Assembly (NCBI RefSeq): GCF_947495025.1
Contig: NZ_CANLXG010000003.1
Coordinates: forward strand, 496,001-560,000
Source: an uncultured Roseobacter sp.
Lineage (GTDB): Bacteria > Pseudomonadota > Alphaproteobacteria > Rhodobacterales > Rhodobacteraceae
Length of the DNA: 64,000 bases
Direction of reading: 5' to 3'
Shown: positions 16,434 through 25,231 of the stretch, in pieces
Layout: every line of letters starts with the position of its first letter
How positions within the stretch are numbered: position 1 is the first letter of the stretch
Made by a program: the position numbers and the translations under genes
Notes under the pieces: generated by a model
What the model was told of the DNA's origin: nothing
Seen by the model: the letters and a program-made list of their open reading frames with translations, nothing else
The model's database searches: none

Positions 16434-17327
16434 ATGCGGTATGACCCTGCTCAGCTGACGGCTCTCACTGCAATTGTACGGCACGGCAGCTTTGACCTGG
16501 CCGCCGCCCGGCTGGGGGTGACGCCGTCTGCGGTCTCCCAGAGGATCAGGGCACTGGAAGAACAGGCAGGGACAGCACTGGTTGTGCGCAGTCAGCCATG
16601 TGAAGCGACCCGGGCAGGTATGGTCCTCGTGCGGCATGCTGAAAACGTGGCTCTGCTGGAGGCTCAGGTCACGGCGCACCTCGGCGCGTCAGGAAATGAC
16701 ACCGAACAGCCGGTGATCAGGCTCGCGGTCAATGCGGACAGTCTGGCAACCTGGCTGGTACCCGCGCTGTCAAAGGTTCCGGATGTGATATGGGACCTGG
16801 TGATTGACGATCAGGATCACGCAGCCGACTGGCTCAGGCGCGGCGAGGTCAGCGCGGCTGTCTCGGGCAACCCGGGACCAGTGCCCGGGTGCGACAGTAC
16901 AAAACTTGGGTCTATGCGTTATGTGGCGACTGCCAGTCCGGCATATATGACCAGGTGGTTTCCGGACGGACTGACGCGAGAAGCGCTGCGTGTTGCTCCC
17001 CTTATGGCATTCAACGCCAAAGACCGGCTCCAGCACCGCTGGATCACTCATGCAACGGGCGAGCGGCTTTCACCGCCAACACACCGCATTGCTTCCACGC
17101 ACGCGTTCGTCGATGCAGCGCTGGCCGGTATTGGATGGGGGATGAACCCCGAACCTCTTGTCCGTTCTCATCTGCAAAGCGGCAATCTGTTGCCACTCGC
17201 GCCTGATATGCCGCTTGATGTGCCGCTGTACTGGCAGGCCAGCCGCCAGATGGCACCCGCCCTGAAACCCCTGAACCGCGCAATTCGTGACGCCACGGCA
17301 ACCAGACTGCAACAAATCATCACATGA
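16434..17327 (+). CDS. argP: LysR-family regulator, ArgP/IciA type
   Basis: 297 residues. N-terminal winged helix-turn-helix (QLTALTAIVRHGSFDLAAAR, then GVTPSAVSQRIRALEEQAG) and a C-terminal effector domain. The opening DPAQLTALTAIVRHGSFDLA and the phrase SAVSQRIRALE are characteristic of ArgP/LysG, which activate the lysine/arginine exporter gene. Divergent from argO with a 90-base AT-rich spacer (attattcaaattaattt region) that should hold both promoters and the binding site. Confidence 0.92.
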   Translation: MRYDPAQLTALTAIVRHGSFDLAAARLGVTPSAVSQRIRALEEQAGTALVVRSQPCEATRAGMVLVRHAENVALLEAQVTAHLGASGNDTEQPVIRLAVNADSLATWLVPALSKVPDVIWDLVIDDQDHAADWLRRGEVSAAVSGNPGPVPGCDSTKLGSMRYVATASPAYMTRWFPDGLTREALRVAPLMAFNAKDRLQHRWITHATGERLSPPTHRIASTHAFVDAALAGIGWGMNPEPLVRSHLQSGNLLPLAPDMPLDVPLYWQASRQMAPALKPLNRAIRDATATRLQQIIT

Positions 17328-17429
17328 CTGTTATTGCTAAAATTTTATTCACGGAAATCTGAACATGCCTGATTGGCGTATACACTTTTAATCCCCATAT
17401 GATGGGAAGTGTAAAAAGGATGCTCGGCC

Positions 17430-17690
17430 ATGTTGGAAAATCTTCGCAATATCGATCTTACCGCTAAGGACATCGAACTGATCGAGTCTGCCCTGCACAC
17501 ACAGAAGAAAATTCTTTCGGTTCAGAGCCAGGCCGGAGGCCGTGGCGCACGCAAGAAACTGACCGATCTCAAGCACCTGATGAAACGTCTGAACCGGGCG
17601 ACCCCGGTATGCGATGAACCACCGGTCGGTTTCTTTCAGACCGCGCGGGCTTTTTTCAGCACTGGCGACAGCTGCCCGCACACACGGTGA
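17430..17690 (+). CDS. Small hypothetical protein
   Basis: 86 residues, ATG preceded by AAAAAGGATGC. I do not recognise a named domain. Residues 1-60 look helical and basic (NLRNIDLTAKDIELIESALH; GARKKLTDLKHLMKRLN), the C-terminal 25 residues are less ordered with two Cys. No signal peptide. It stands alone between argP and yebC, with an AT-rich promoter-like stretch in front (17328-17429) and a strong terminator behind (17713-17745), so it is a monocistronic unit. The short helix-turn-helix-like N-terminal part could bind nucleic acid, but this is speculation. Confidence 0.65.
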   Translation: MLENLRNIDLTAKDIELIESALHTQKKILSVQSQAGGRGARKKLTDLKHLMKRLNRATPVCDEPPVGFFQTARAFFSTGDSCPHTR

Positions 17691-17712
17691 AGCACTGCCC
17701 CGTCCGTTAAAC

Positions 17713-17745
17713 AAAAAGCCACCCGCGCATCCCGGGTGGCTTTTT
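17713..17745. terminator. Bidirectional rho-independent terminator
   Basis: AAAAAGCCACCC (17713-17724) pairs with GGGTGGCTTTTT (17734-17745) around a short loop. The A-run and T-run allow termination on both strands, serving the small gene ending at 17690 and yebC ending at 17777. Confidence 0.88.
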
Positions 17746-17776
17746 CATTCAGAGGCCGGACGGCACCGCTATGCTG

Positions 17777-18517
17777 TCAGAGCTGCGCCATGACTTCGTC
17801 TGTCGCTTCAAAGTTTGTCGTCACGCGCTGAACGTCATCGTCATCTTCCAGCGCATCAATGAGACGCATCAGCTTCTGCATCCCGTCCAGATCCATTTCG
17901 GTCGTCGTTGTGGGTTTCCAGACCAGCTTGGTGCTTTCACTCTCCCCCAGTGCGGCCTCAAGGGCGGTTGCCACATCGTTCAGGTCTGTATCGGCACACC
18001 AGATAACGTGACCGTCTTCTGAACTTTCGACATCTTCGGCGCCCGCTTCGATCGCGGCCATCATCACGGTATCCGCGTCGCCCGCGTCGGCCGGATAGCT
18101 TACCTCACCCTTACGGTCGAACATAAATCCGACAGAGCCGGTCTCACCGAGATTGCCGCCGTTCTTGGTGAACGTAGAGCGCACCGTCGACGCCGTCCGG
18201 TTTCGGTTGTCCGTCATTGCCTCAACAATGACAGCCACGCCATTCGGACCATAACCCTCGTACCGGATTTCCTCATAATCCTCGCCGTCACCACCCGTCG
18301 CCTTGGTAATGGCGCGTTCAATGTTGTCCTTGGGCATGGACTGCGATTTTGCTTCCTTTACAGCGAGGCGCAGACGCGGATTTTTGTCCGGGTCAGGATC
18401 GCCCATTTTGGCGGCAATTGTAATCTCCTTGGACAGCTTGGAGAAAAGCTTTGCCCGCACCTTGTCCTGACGGCCTTTACGGTGCTGGATGTTTGCCCAT
18501 TTTGAGTGGCCTGCCAT
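17777..18517 (-). CDS. YebC/PmpR family protein
   Basis: 246 residues, the family's usual length. It starts [18 protein letters not shown], the diagnostic N-terminus, and contains [16 protein letters not shown] and [20 protein letters not shown]. Members were named transcriptional regulators; recent work on YebC ties some to relief of ribosome stalling at polyproline. It is alone on the minus strand, with a terminator after it. Confidence 0.95.
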   Translation of the reverse strand: MAGHSKWANIQHRKGRQDKVRAKLFSKLSKEITIAAKMGDPDPDKNPRLRLAVKEAKSQSMPKDNIERAITKATGGDGEDYEEIRYEGYGPNGVAVIVEAMTDNRNRTASTVRSTFTKNGGNLGETGSVGFMFDRKGEVSYPADAGDADTVMMAAIEAGAEDVESSEDGHVIWCADTDLNDVATALEAALGESESTKLVWKPTTTTEMDLDGMQKLMRLIDALEDDDDVQRVTTNFEATDEVMAQL

Positions 18518-18629
18518 TGATCAATCCATCGCTGTTTTCCGGTCCCGCTCCGTATAGTCCAGGAGCCGCCGGAGGAGCAAGACCAGGCGGACACGGGCAA
18601 TTCCGTTTCCCGGCCCTCTCTTTTCATGT

Positions 18630-19013
18630 ATGATCGGCCCCATGTCAGGTATCCATCAGATCACGCCGTTCATTATGACCCATGATCTTGATGGTGCGCT
18701 CCGGTTTTACTGTGACATCCTCGGGTTCAGTTGTGGTTTCCAGCATGAAAACTATGCCTTTGTGCGCTGTTCCGGCGGCGCTCTGCGCCTGCTTGAGGTT
18801 GCGCCCGACTGCGAAATCGGCGCGCAGATGGTTTATCTTGATTGCGAAGATGTGAATGACGTCTATGCCTCCATGAGAAACCGTCTGAACAGCCTTGGAA
18901 AAGCCCGTGTCCGGGCCCCGTTTGATCAACCATACCACCAGCGCGAATTTCACGTACGGGACCCGGACAACTGTCTGCTGATGTTCGGTACAGGTACGCA
19001 GCAGACTGACTGA
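18630..19013 (+). CDS. VOC family protein (glyoxalase/bleomycin-resistance fold)
   Basis: 127 residues. Two beta-alpha-beta-beta-beta repeats: ITPFIMTHDLDGALRFYCDI LGF opens the first, and the second ends REFHVRDPDNCLLMFG. Metal-ligand positions are partly visible (His near the N-terminus, Glu near LLEVAP, and a C-terminal region with HQREFHVRDPDN). Could be a dioxygenase-like or lyase-like enzyme, or a binding protein; unassigned. ATG at 18642 (MSGIHQITPF) is an alternative start; neither has a strong ribosome binding site. It lies 27 bases before the first SLC13 permease and may be co-transcribed with it. Confidence 0.85.
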   Translation: MIGPMSGIHQITPFIMTHDLDGALRFYCDILGFSCGFQHENYAFVRCSGGALRLLEVAPDCEIGAQMVYLDCEDVNDVYASMRNRLNSLGKARVRAPFDQPYHQREFHVRDPDNCLLMFGTGTQQTD

Positions 19014-19040
19014 TCCCCCAAAGAGCCCGGAAAATCACGC

Positions 19041-20813
19041 ATGACCACGGACCAGATCATCCTGTTCGCCCTTTTCGGAGCGGTTTTCGGACTGCTGCTC
19101 TGGGGCCGGTTCCGATACGATATCGTGGCGTTCTCGGCGCTGATGGTCGCGGTAGTCCTTGGGGTGGTTCCCACGGCGGATGCATTTGCGGGTTTCGGCC
19201 ACCCCGCGACCATTGTGGTGGCTCTGGTTCTGGTGGTTTCCGCCGGGCTGGTCCGGTCGGGTGCGGTTTTTCTGATCACCCGCACTCTGGTGGACGCTTC
19301 ACGCAGCCTTGGGGCGCATATCGCCCTGATGGGGGCCGTAGGTGGTGTGCTGTCGGCCTTTATGAACAACGTGGCCGCCCTCGCGCTGCTGATGCCCGTT
19401 GACATCCAGACGGCCCGCAAAGCAGGGCGCGCTCCGGGCCTGAGCCTGATGCCGCTGTCGTTTGCGACGATCCTCGGAGGCATGGCGACCCTCATCGGCA
19501 CCCCGCCCAACATCATTATCGCATCAATCCGCGGAGATGCCCTGGGCGAACCCTTTGCAATGTTTGACTTTGCGCCGGTGGGTGGTGCCGCGGCCCTTGC
19601 AGGTCTGATTTTCGTGTCGCTCATCGGCTGGCGCCTGATCCCGCAGGGCGACGGATCGGACGCGGAACCTACTGATATTTCACAGTATATCTCTGAGCTC
19701 ACTGTGCCCGACGGCAACAAACAGATCGGAAAACGCGTGGCCGAACTGACAAGCGCTGCCGAAAAGGCGGACGTTGCAGTAATCGGCCTGATCCGGGACG
19801 GCAAGCGGAGGTATGGGCAGGCACGCAACACAGTGATCCGGGCCGGCGACGCGCTGGTGATCGAGGCGACGGCCAGCGCTCTGGATGAGTTCCGCACCAG
19901 TCTCGATCTGGCTGTTGCCGACGCCCGGCGCGAAGAGCTGTTACGCGCGGACGGTGACGGTGTGGAGATACTCGAAGTCGCGGTGCCGGAAGACGCACGC
20001 ATCCGTGGCAAGACGGCCCAGGCAATCGGGCTTGCCTGGCGGCAGCGCACAGTGTTGCTGGGTATCTCGCGTCAGGGCAAACGACTGACAAAGAACCTGC
20101 GTCAGACGCCAATTCAGACCGGCGATATCCTGCTTCTGCTGGTGCCCCGTGATACAGGCGCGGACGTATCTGAATGGCTCGGTGTCCTGCCGCTGGCAGA
20201 CAGGGGGCTTGCGGTGACCGAAAACCGCAAGGTCTGGCTGGCCATCGGCCTGTTCGCAGGCGCTGTCGCCGCGGCGAGTACCGGTTTGATATACCTTCCG
20301 ATCGCGCTTGGTCTGGTGGTCGTGGCCTATGTGCTGGCGAAAATCGTACCGCTGGCAGAGCTTTACGATCACATAAACTGGCCGGTTGTTGTGCTGCTCG
20401 GCTCTATGATCCCTTTAGGGGCAGCCCTCGAAACATCGGGCGGTACCGAGCTGATTGCCGGCGCACTGGTTGCGTGGACGGACGGCCTGCCCGCCTGGGC
20501 CGTTCTGACTGTGCTGATGATCGTTACGATGACCCTTTCTGACGTTCTGAATAACACGGCGACTACCATCGTTGCAGCACCCGTTGGCATCCAGATGGCC
20601 CTGACCCTCGATGTGTCCCCGGATCCTTTCCTGATGGCAGTGGCCGTGGCCGCGTCGAGCGCATTCCTCACGCCGATCGGACACAAGAACAACACACTCA
20701 TCCTCGGTCCCGGTGGCTATCGCTTCGGCGACTACTGGCGGATGGGCCTGCCTCTGGAAATTCTGGTGGTTGCGGTTTCGATCCCGGCTATTCTGCTGTT
20801 CTGGCCGCTCTGA
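19041..20813 (+). CDS. SLC13 (DASS) family permease with two TrkA-C domains
   Basis: 590 residues: an N-terminal membrane half (VAFSALMVAVVLGVVPTADA, helical hairpins with NNVAALALLMPVDIQ and GTPPNIIIASIRG), a soluble centre at about 205-380 with two RCK/TrkA-C modules (QIGKRVAELTSAAEKADVAV; IRGKTAQAIGLAWRQRTVLL), and a second membrane half (LNNTATTIVAAPVGIQMA; TPIGHKNNTLILGPGGYRFGD). The SNT/NNT-type hairpin motifs of divalent anion-sodium symporters are present as NNT and TPPN. Such proteins take up sulfate, dicarboxylates or related anions; the TrkA-C pair may regulate it. Substrate unknown. A paralogue lies 660 bases away on the other strand. Confidence 0.9.
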   Translation: MTTDQIILFALFGAVFGLLLWGRFRYDIVAFSALMVAVVLGVVPTADAFAGFGHPATIVVALVLVVSAGLVRSGAVFLITRTLVDASRSLGAHIALMGAVGGVLSAFMNNVAALALLMPVDIQTARKAGRAPGLSLMPLSFATILGGMATLIGTPPNIIIASIRGDALGEPFAMFDFAPVGGAAALAGLIFVSLIGWRLIPQGDGSDAEPTDISQYISELTVPDGNKQIGKRVAELTSAAEKADVAVIGLIRDGKRRYGQARNTVIRAGDALVIEATASALDEFRTSLDLAVADARREELLRADGDGVEILEVAVPEDARIRGKTAQAIGLAWRQRTVLLGISRQGKRLTKNLRQTPIQTGDILLLLVPRDTGADVSEWLGVLPLADRGLAVTENRKVWLAIGLFAGAVAAASTGLIYLPIALGLVVVAYVLAKIVPLAELYDHINWPVVVLLGSMIPLGAALETSGGTELIAGALVAWTDGLPAWAVLTVLMIVTMTLSDVLNNTATTIVAAPVGIQMALTLDVSPDPFLMAVAVAASSAFLTPIGHKNNTLILGPGGYRFGDYWRMGLPLEILVVAVSIPAILLFWPL

Positions 20814-21016
20814 AAACCCACGTTTGATAAGAGCGCATTCGCGTTCTGAACAGTTCTTACCGGCAGCCGGCCAGAAAACACCGGCGCGCGTGCTGAAACG
20901 CCGGCTTTACAGACCGAAACAAGAATTCATTAACAGGTCAATGCTACACGTCATTGTCGGAAGCATGTCGGGCCCTGCGCCTGGCAGCGCGCCGTGATCA
21001 CAGCTCCGGATCGGAA
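20814..21016. other. Short intergenic stretch with weak hairpin
   Basis: About 200 bases. CCGGCG (20881-20886) can pair with CGCCGG (20899-20904), followed by CTTT, a weak terminator candidate for the permease upstream. Otherwise I see only the likely promoter of the next gene. Confidence 0.3.
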
Positions 21017-21493
21017 ATGCACCAGAACCGAAGACCAGCGCATGAAGTAACCCCGGCCTCCGAGGATGCAGGGCTGTTTCAGAATGCGATCAGCAGTCTG
21101 GTTGTGGAACTGGTGCCCCAGACCCGGAGGAATGACCGCGGTGATCTGATTATCCGCGGATTTGTGAACTCAAAATACGACGTGGATGTCTTTTTCGCGG
21201 GACGGCGCGCAAAGGAGGCCGCACCCATTGAACGCCATCTCAAAACACTGTTGTCACGCGCCCGCACCGCGGCGCGGGCAGAAGGCATCGCACAGACAGA
21301 CACTGACAGAGTGCGCTGGCCCATTCGTGTCGAGGGTGCATGGCGCCGCCGCGTCCAGCGGGACGAATGGGGCTGGGAAACGGGTACCTATCATCTCGTT
21401 GTCTCCCGCTGGTCAATCGTCGACGACAATGGAGTTACCAACGTCTTTGGCGCCCCCCCGATCATTCGCGCACCCTCAGAGGGGCCAGATTAA
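21017..21493 (+). CDS. Hypothetical protein between the two SLC13 permeases
   Basis: 158 residues from the ATG at 21017, preceded by GGATCGGAA; a longer frame from 20954 lacks support. The sequence is soluble and charged, with a hydrophobic/acidic core (AISSLVVELVPQTRR, DLIIRGFVNSKYDVDVFFAG), a basic helix (LKTLLSRARTAARAEG) and an aromatic C-terminal part (DEWGWETGTYHLVVSRWSIV). No domain recognised. Its 3' end overlaps the convergent permease gene by 18 bases. It may be transcribed alone. Confidence 0.65.
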   Translation: MHQNRRPAHEVTPASEDAGLFQNAISSLVVELVPQTRRNDRGDLIIRGFVNSKYDVDVFFAGRRAKEAAPIERHLKTLLSRARTAARAEGIAQTDTDRVRWPIRVEGAWRRRVQRDEWGWETGTYHLVVSRWSIVDDNGVTNVFGAPPIIRAPSEGPD

Positions 21494-23323
21494 AGGGATT
21501 GTGAGCGAGACAAGTACCGCTGTCGACAGGTTCAGCGGGAGGCCGACGCGGATAAAATCAGTGAAACGGTACCCCCCTGGTCCGTAAACCAGCGTATTGG
21601 TCTGGTATCCTATCGGCGTGGCAAAGGCACAGGAGGCCGCGATCATCACGGCGACGACAAGCGGCCTGGGGTCAAGGCCCAGCGCCAGAGCCAGCCCGAT
21701 GGCCAGCGGCGTCATGATAACAGCGACCGCATTGTTGGACACAAGCTCTGTCAGTGTGGACGTCATTACAAAAACAGCCAGAAGCACCGCGCCCGGTGGC
21801 AGCGAGGCAAGAAACGGCGAAACAGCATCCACAATGAGTGCTACCGCACCGGAGTTCTGCAGCGCTGCACCCACGGCAAGCATGGAAAAGATCAACGCCA
21901 GAAGTCGCCCGTCAATGAACGAGAAGGCTTCATCGGCATCAATACAGCCGCTGACCAGAACCAGCGCCACAGCCAGCACGGCCAGCAACAGGATCGGGGC
22001 CACGTTCAGCGCCGCGAGGCCTACAATCCCCACCAGCACTGCGATGGCAACCGGAGCATGGCTGCGCCGGTACGCCCGTTCCGACGGTTGTGCCACGTCG
22101 ACCATATCCATATCCGCAGCCAGGCGGCTGATATCCTCAGGTGCTCCTTCGAGCAGCAGCGTGTCCCCGACACGCACCACCAGATCGTCCAGCTGGCGGC
22201 CGATGTTCTGGTTCCGCCGGTGCACCGCCAGGGTGTAGACACCATAGCGCCGCCGCAACCGCAGAGATCCCAGCATCCGACCGATCATCCGGCAGCCCGG
22301 CGTTATCAGCACCTCGACTGTTGTGGTCTCGACCGATGACACCTGGTCGACCGGGCGCAGTTCGCGGTTGTTCTGCAGGCTCAGCAGTTCGGTCATCCTG
22401 GTACGCAGCACCACACGGTCACCAACCTCCAGCGTCACCCCCTGAAGATCGCGCCGCAGCGACGCGTCGCCCCGGATCACATCGACCAGACGGACGCCCT
22501 CGCGGCGGAACAACGGTACTTCAAGCGCGACCTCCTCAATCAGGTTGCTGTCTGGTGGAATGACGACTTCGGTGAAAAACTTTTTCTGTGACGGGTCCGA
22601 CAACAGACTTGCCATGCTGTCCCGTTCCGGTAGCAGACGTGGCGCGATCACGCTGAGATAAAACAGTCCCCAGACACAGACCACAAGACCCACCGGCATG
22701 ATTTCGAAAATGGTGAAAGCCTGCAGCCCCTCGCCGCGCGCCACACCGTCCACGAGAAGGTTGGTCGAGGTACCGATCAGGGTCAGCGACCCACCCATGA
22801 TTGCTGCATAGGACAGCGGGATCAGCAGTTTGGATGCCCGTGTCCCCAGCGTTTTGCTCAGCTGCACGACAACCGGGATCATCACAACAACCACAGGTGT
22901 GTTGTTCATAATGGCGGATGCGCCCATAACGGACAGGATCACCCCTGCAACGGCCGACCGCGGATGGGTCCGGGCGTAGCGCTCGGCAAGGCGCGTCAGC
23001 ACGTCCAGTGCGCCGGTGCGGACCAGCGCACCCATCACGATAAACATCGCAGCAATCGTCCAGGGTGCCGGGTTGCTCAGAACTGCAAGCGCGTTGTCAT
23101 AAGGTAGCACACCAACGGCCAGCATCAGCGCCGCCCCCGCGATGGCCACAACCTCGGTCGGAAAGGTTTCCCGCACGAACAGTGTGAACATGACAGCCAC
23201 CACCAGCAGGGTCAGCAGGGCACTTGTTGTCTGGGAAACATCGAACAGGGAAATCACGGACAGCTGGTCCAGTTCTTTTGGGTCATACCGCTCCAGTCTC
23301 GCTGATTGCTCAGGATGCAGCAA
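21476..23323 (-). CDS. SLC13 (DASS) family permease with two TrkA-C domains
   Basis: 615 residues from a TTG at 23323 that overlaps the end of the EamA gene; a GTG at 23257 would be shorter by 22 residues. Same architecture as the permease at 19041: membrane half with IMNNTPVVVVMIPVVVQL and GGSLTLIGTSTNLLVDG (the SNT-type hairpin), central TrkA-C modules at about 215-395 (LIEEVALEVPLFRREGVRLV; CRMIGRMLGSLRLRRRYGV), and a second membrane half ending ATPIGYQTNTLVYGPGGYRF. The two proteins share motifs but are clearly diverged. Uptake of an anion such as sulfate or a dicarboxylate is likely; which one is unknown. Part of a minus-strand run with EamA and YmdB genes. Confidence 0.88.
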   Translation of the reverse strand: MLHPEQSARLERYDPKELDQLSVISLFDVSQTTSALLTLLVVAVMFTLFVRETFPTEVVAIAGAALMLAVGVLPYDNALAVLSNPAPWTIAAMFIVMGALVRTGALDVLTRLAERYARTHPRSAVAGVILSVMGASAIMNNTPVVVVMIPVVVQLSKTLGTRASKLLIPLSYAAIMGGSLTLIGTSTNLLVDGVARGEGLQAFTIFEIMPVGLVVCVWGLFYLSVIAPRLLPERDSMASLLSDPSQKKFFTEVVIPPDSNLIEEVALEVPLFRREGVRLVDVIRGDASLRRDLQGVTLEVGDRVVLRTRMTELLSLQNNRELRPVDQVSSVETTTVEVLITPGCRMIGRMLGSLRLRRRYGVYTLAVHRRNQNIGRQLDDLVVRVGDTLLLEGAPEDISRLAADMDMVDVAQPSERAYRRSHAPVAIAVLVGIVGLAALNVAPILLLAVLAVALVLVSGCIDADEAFSFIDGRLLALIFSMLAVGAALQNSGAVALIVDAVSPFLASLPPGAVLLAVFVMTSTLTELVSNNAVAVIMTPLAIGLALALGLDPRPLVVAVMIAASCAFATPIGYQTNTLVYGPGGYRFTDFIRVGLPLNLSTAVLVSLTIPLIWPL

Positions 23324-24221
23324 GCGCCTCTCTGGGTCGCGGTTGCACCATGTACATTCCTGCGAACATCAGAGCCATGGCTGCCCAGATACCGGGCGCA
23401 TAGGCCTCGCCCAGGATCATTTTAGCCCACAGAACGCCAAATCCGGTCACCAGATAGCTGACCTGCACTGCAAAGACCGCACCGGCACGCCCGACGAGCC
23501 AGACATACCCTGCATAGACCAGAACATGAATGACGGACGCCAGGACATGCGCCTGGCCTTCAATGGTCAGTGCTGCTGCGGGGGGGATCCATTGCCCTGA
23601 CAAAACCGCGACCGGCAGCATGAGGACAGCGCCCATCAGAGACGCGCCATAGAGCACCTGAAACGGGTCCATGCCCGCGGTGCCTGTTTTTGCCACCAGA
23701 TTGCCTTCCAGCCCGTAACACAGGCTGCTGATCAGAGCGATCATCACCCAGAACACTGGCAGGTTCAGCGCCTCGGCACCGGGCAGCGCAATCAGCAGCA
23801 CACCGGCCAGGCCGCATCCCAGACCCAGCAGCCGCCGGACAGAAAAACGGTCGAGACCAAGCGCCAGCGCAATCGGAAAAGCCCACATCGGCACCATGGA
23901 GAGCAACAGGGACAAAACACCCGATGGAAGGTGCACGGCAGCCTGATATGAGGTCGAATTCGGCAGAACCGTGCCGATCACCAGCACCATCAGGCAGATG
24001 CCGAGCTGCCGGCGCGCGCGCGGCAGACGGGTCCCGCGCATCAGACCGATCACGGCCATGAGGGCTGCACCAATGGCCAGCTGCCAGAAGATGAGACCGA
24101 AATGCCTGTAGCCTGTTGAAACCGCGATTTTGGTCAGCGGCTGTGTCAGGCCCCAGCCCGCCCCCATCAGCACCAGCATACCGGTAAAATACCACAGCTC
24201 CCTGCGCGTCAGCGTTGTCAT
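23310..24221 (-). CDS. EamA/DMT family transporter
   Basis: 303 residues with ten membrane segments in two EamA repeats. N-terminal motif GWGLTQPLTKIAV replaces the usual SFWGxxxP outline, and the pattern PNSTSYQAAVHLPSGVLSLL marks the first repeat's end. It is a metabolite transporter of unknown substrate. Its ATG overlaps the stop of the YmdB-type gene (ATGA at 24218-24221) and its own stop lies inside the start region of the SLC13 gene, so all three are one operon. Confidence 0.87.
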   Translation of the reverse strand: MTTLTRRELWYFTGMLVLMGAGWGLTQPLTKIAVSTGYRHFGLIFWQLAIGAALMAVIGLMRGTRLPRARRQLGICLMVLVIGTVLPNSTSYQAAVHLPSGVLSLLLSMVPMWAFPIALALGLDRFSVRRLLGLGCGLAGVLLIALPGAEALNLPVFWVMIALISSLCYGLEGNLVAKTGTAGMDPFQVLYGASLMGAVLMLPVAVLSGQWIPPAAALTIEGQAHVLASVIHVLVYAGYVWLVGRAGAVFAVQVSYLVTGFGVLWAKMILGEAYAPGIWAAMALMFAGMYMVQPRPREALAAS

Positions 24222-25030
24222 GGTGCGGCAGGTTCGAGGATGCCACCTTTTCGGATCATCGCGATCCGCGTGGTCACGCCGGTGCGGTCATCGGTTTCGA
24301 TATAAACGCCCGAAAGGGTCGCCTCGCCGTTGGCAGGGGTGAAACGCTCTTTTGGCATCCCGGTGATAAACCGACGCAGTGGTTCGGTCTTTTCCATGCC
24401 GATCACAGAGTGATAATCGCCGCACATGCCCGCATCGGTGATATACCCCGTGCCCCGTGGCAGAACCATCGCGTCCGCCGTAGGAACATGTGTGTGCGTT
24501 CCCGCCACCAGGCTTGCACGCCCGTCACAGAAATGGCCCATCGCCATCTTTTCCGATGTCGCCTCGCAATGGAAATCCACGATAACGGCCTGGGCCATTC
24601 CCCCGCGCGGATGGGTTTTCAGAACCGGTTCCAGTGCCGAAAACGGATCATCAAACGGGCGCTTCATAAAGACCTGGCCCAGCGCCTGTGCCACGAGTAC
24701 TTTGCGGCCCGAGCGGGTAGTGAACAGCCCCGCACCTTTGCCAGGGGCCGCTTTGGAAAAGTTCAGCGGGCGGATGACGCGCGGTTCCTGCTCGATAAAC
24801 TGCAGCATATCCTTCTGATCAAAAGCATGATCGCCAAGGGTCAGGCAATCCGCACCCGCATCCAGCAGCGTTTTCGCATGTGAGCCGGAAAGCCCCATGC
24901 CCGATGTCGCGTTCTCGGCATTGACGACGACAAAGTCGAGTTTCCAGTCCGTCCGCAGACGCGACAGGTTTTCCGTGACTGCGCGCCGTCCGGCACGCCC
25001 CATGACATCTCCAAGAAACAGGATTTTCAT
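24218..25030 (-). CDS. TIGR00282 family metallophosphoesterase (YmdB-like)
   Basis: 270 residues, typical family length. Starts MKILFLGDVMGRAGRRAV with the metal-binding Asp, continues VVNAENATSGMGLSG (Asn-Glu ligands), GDHAFDQKDM and the His-rich GTHTHVPTADAMVLPRGTGY. YmdB of Bacillus is a cyclic-nucleotide phosphodiesterase that alters RNA processing and biofilm behaviour; alphaproteobacterial members are widespread and uncharacterised. First gene of a three-gene operon (YmdB, EamA, SLC13) on the minus strand. Confidence 0.92.
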   Translation of the reverse strand: MKILFLGDVMGRAGRRAVTENLSRLRTDWKLDFVVVNAENATSGMGLSGSHAKTLLDAGADCLTLGDHAFDQKDMLQFIEQEPRVIRPLNFSKAAPGKGAGLFTTRSGRKVLVAQALGQVFMKRPFDDPFSALEPVLKTHPRGGMAQAVIVDFHCEATSEKMAMGHFCDGRASLVAGTHTHVPTADAMVLPRGTGYITDAGMCGDYHSVIGMEKTEPLRRFITGMPKERFTPANGEATLSGVYIETDDRTGVTTRIAMIRKGGILEPAAP

Positions 25031-25231
25031 ACCCCAGCCCTATGGTGGCCCGTCAGACAGAGCAAGTGCCAGCGCGAAATTATTTGCTCCGCACAGCGCA
25101 GCCACGCCATTGCAGGCCTGACTGCGGGGCGCACCTGTTGCATATCGCAGTGCGGCCATGCGAACGTGAATGCCTCACAGATCACGTTGCGCTGGCCGGA
25201 CAGGCTGCGCCGTCACCAGCGGGGAACCACT

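Noticed and set aside
18950..20050. Minus-strand frame over the first SLC13 permease
   Set aside because: Ser/Arg/Ala-rich antisense shadow; the plus strand carries a complete permease.
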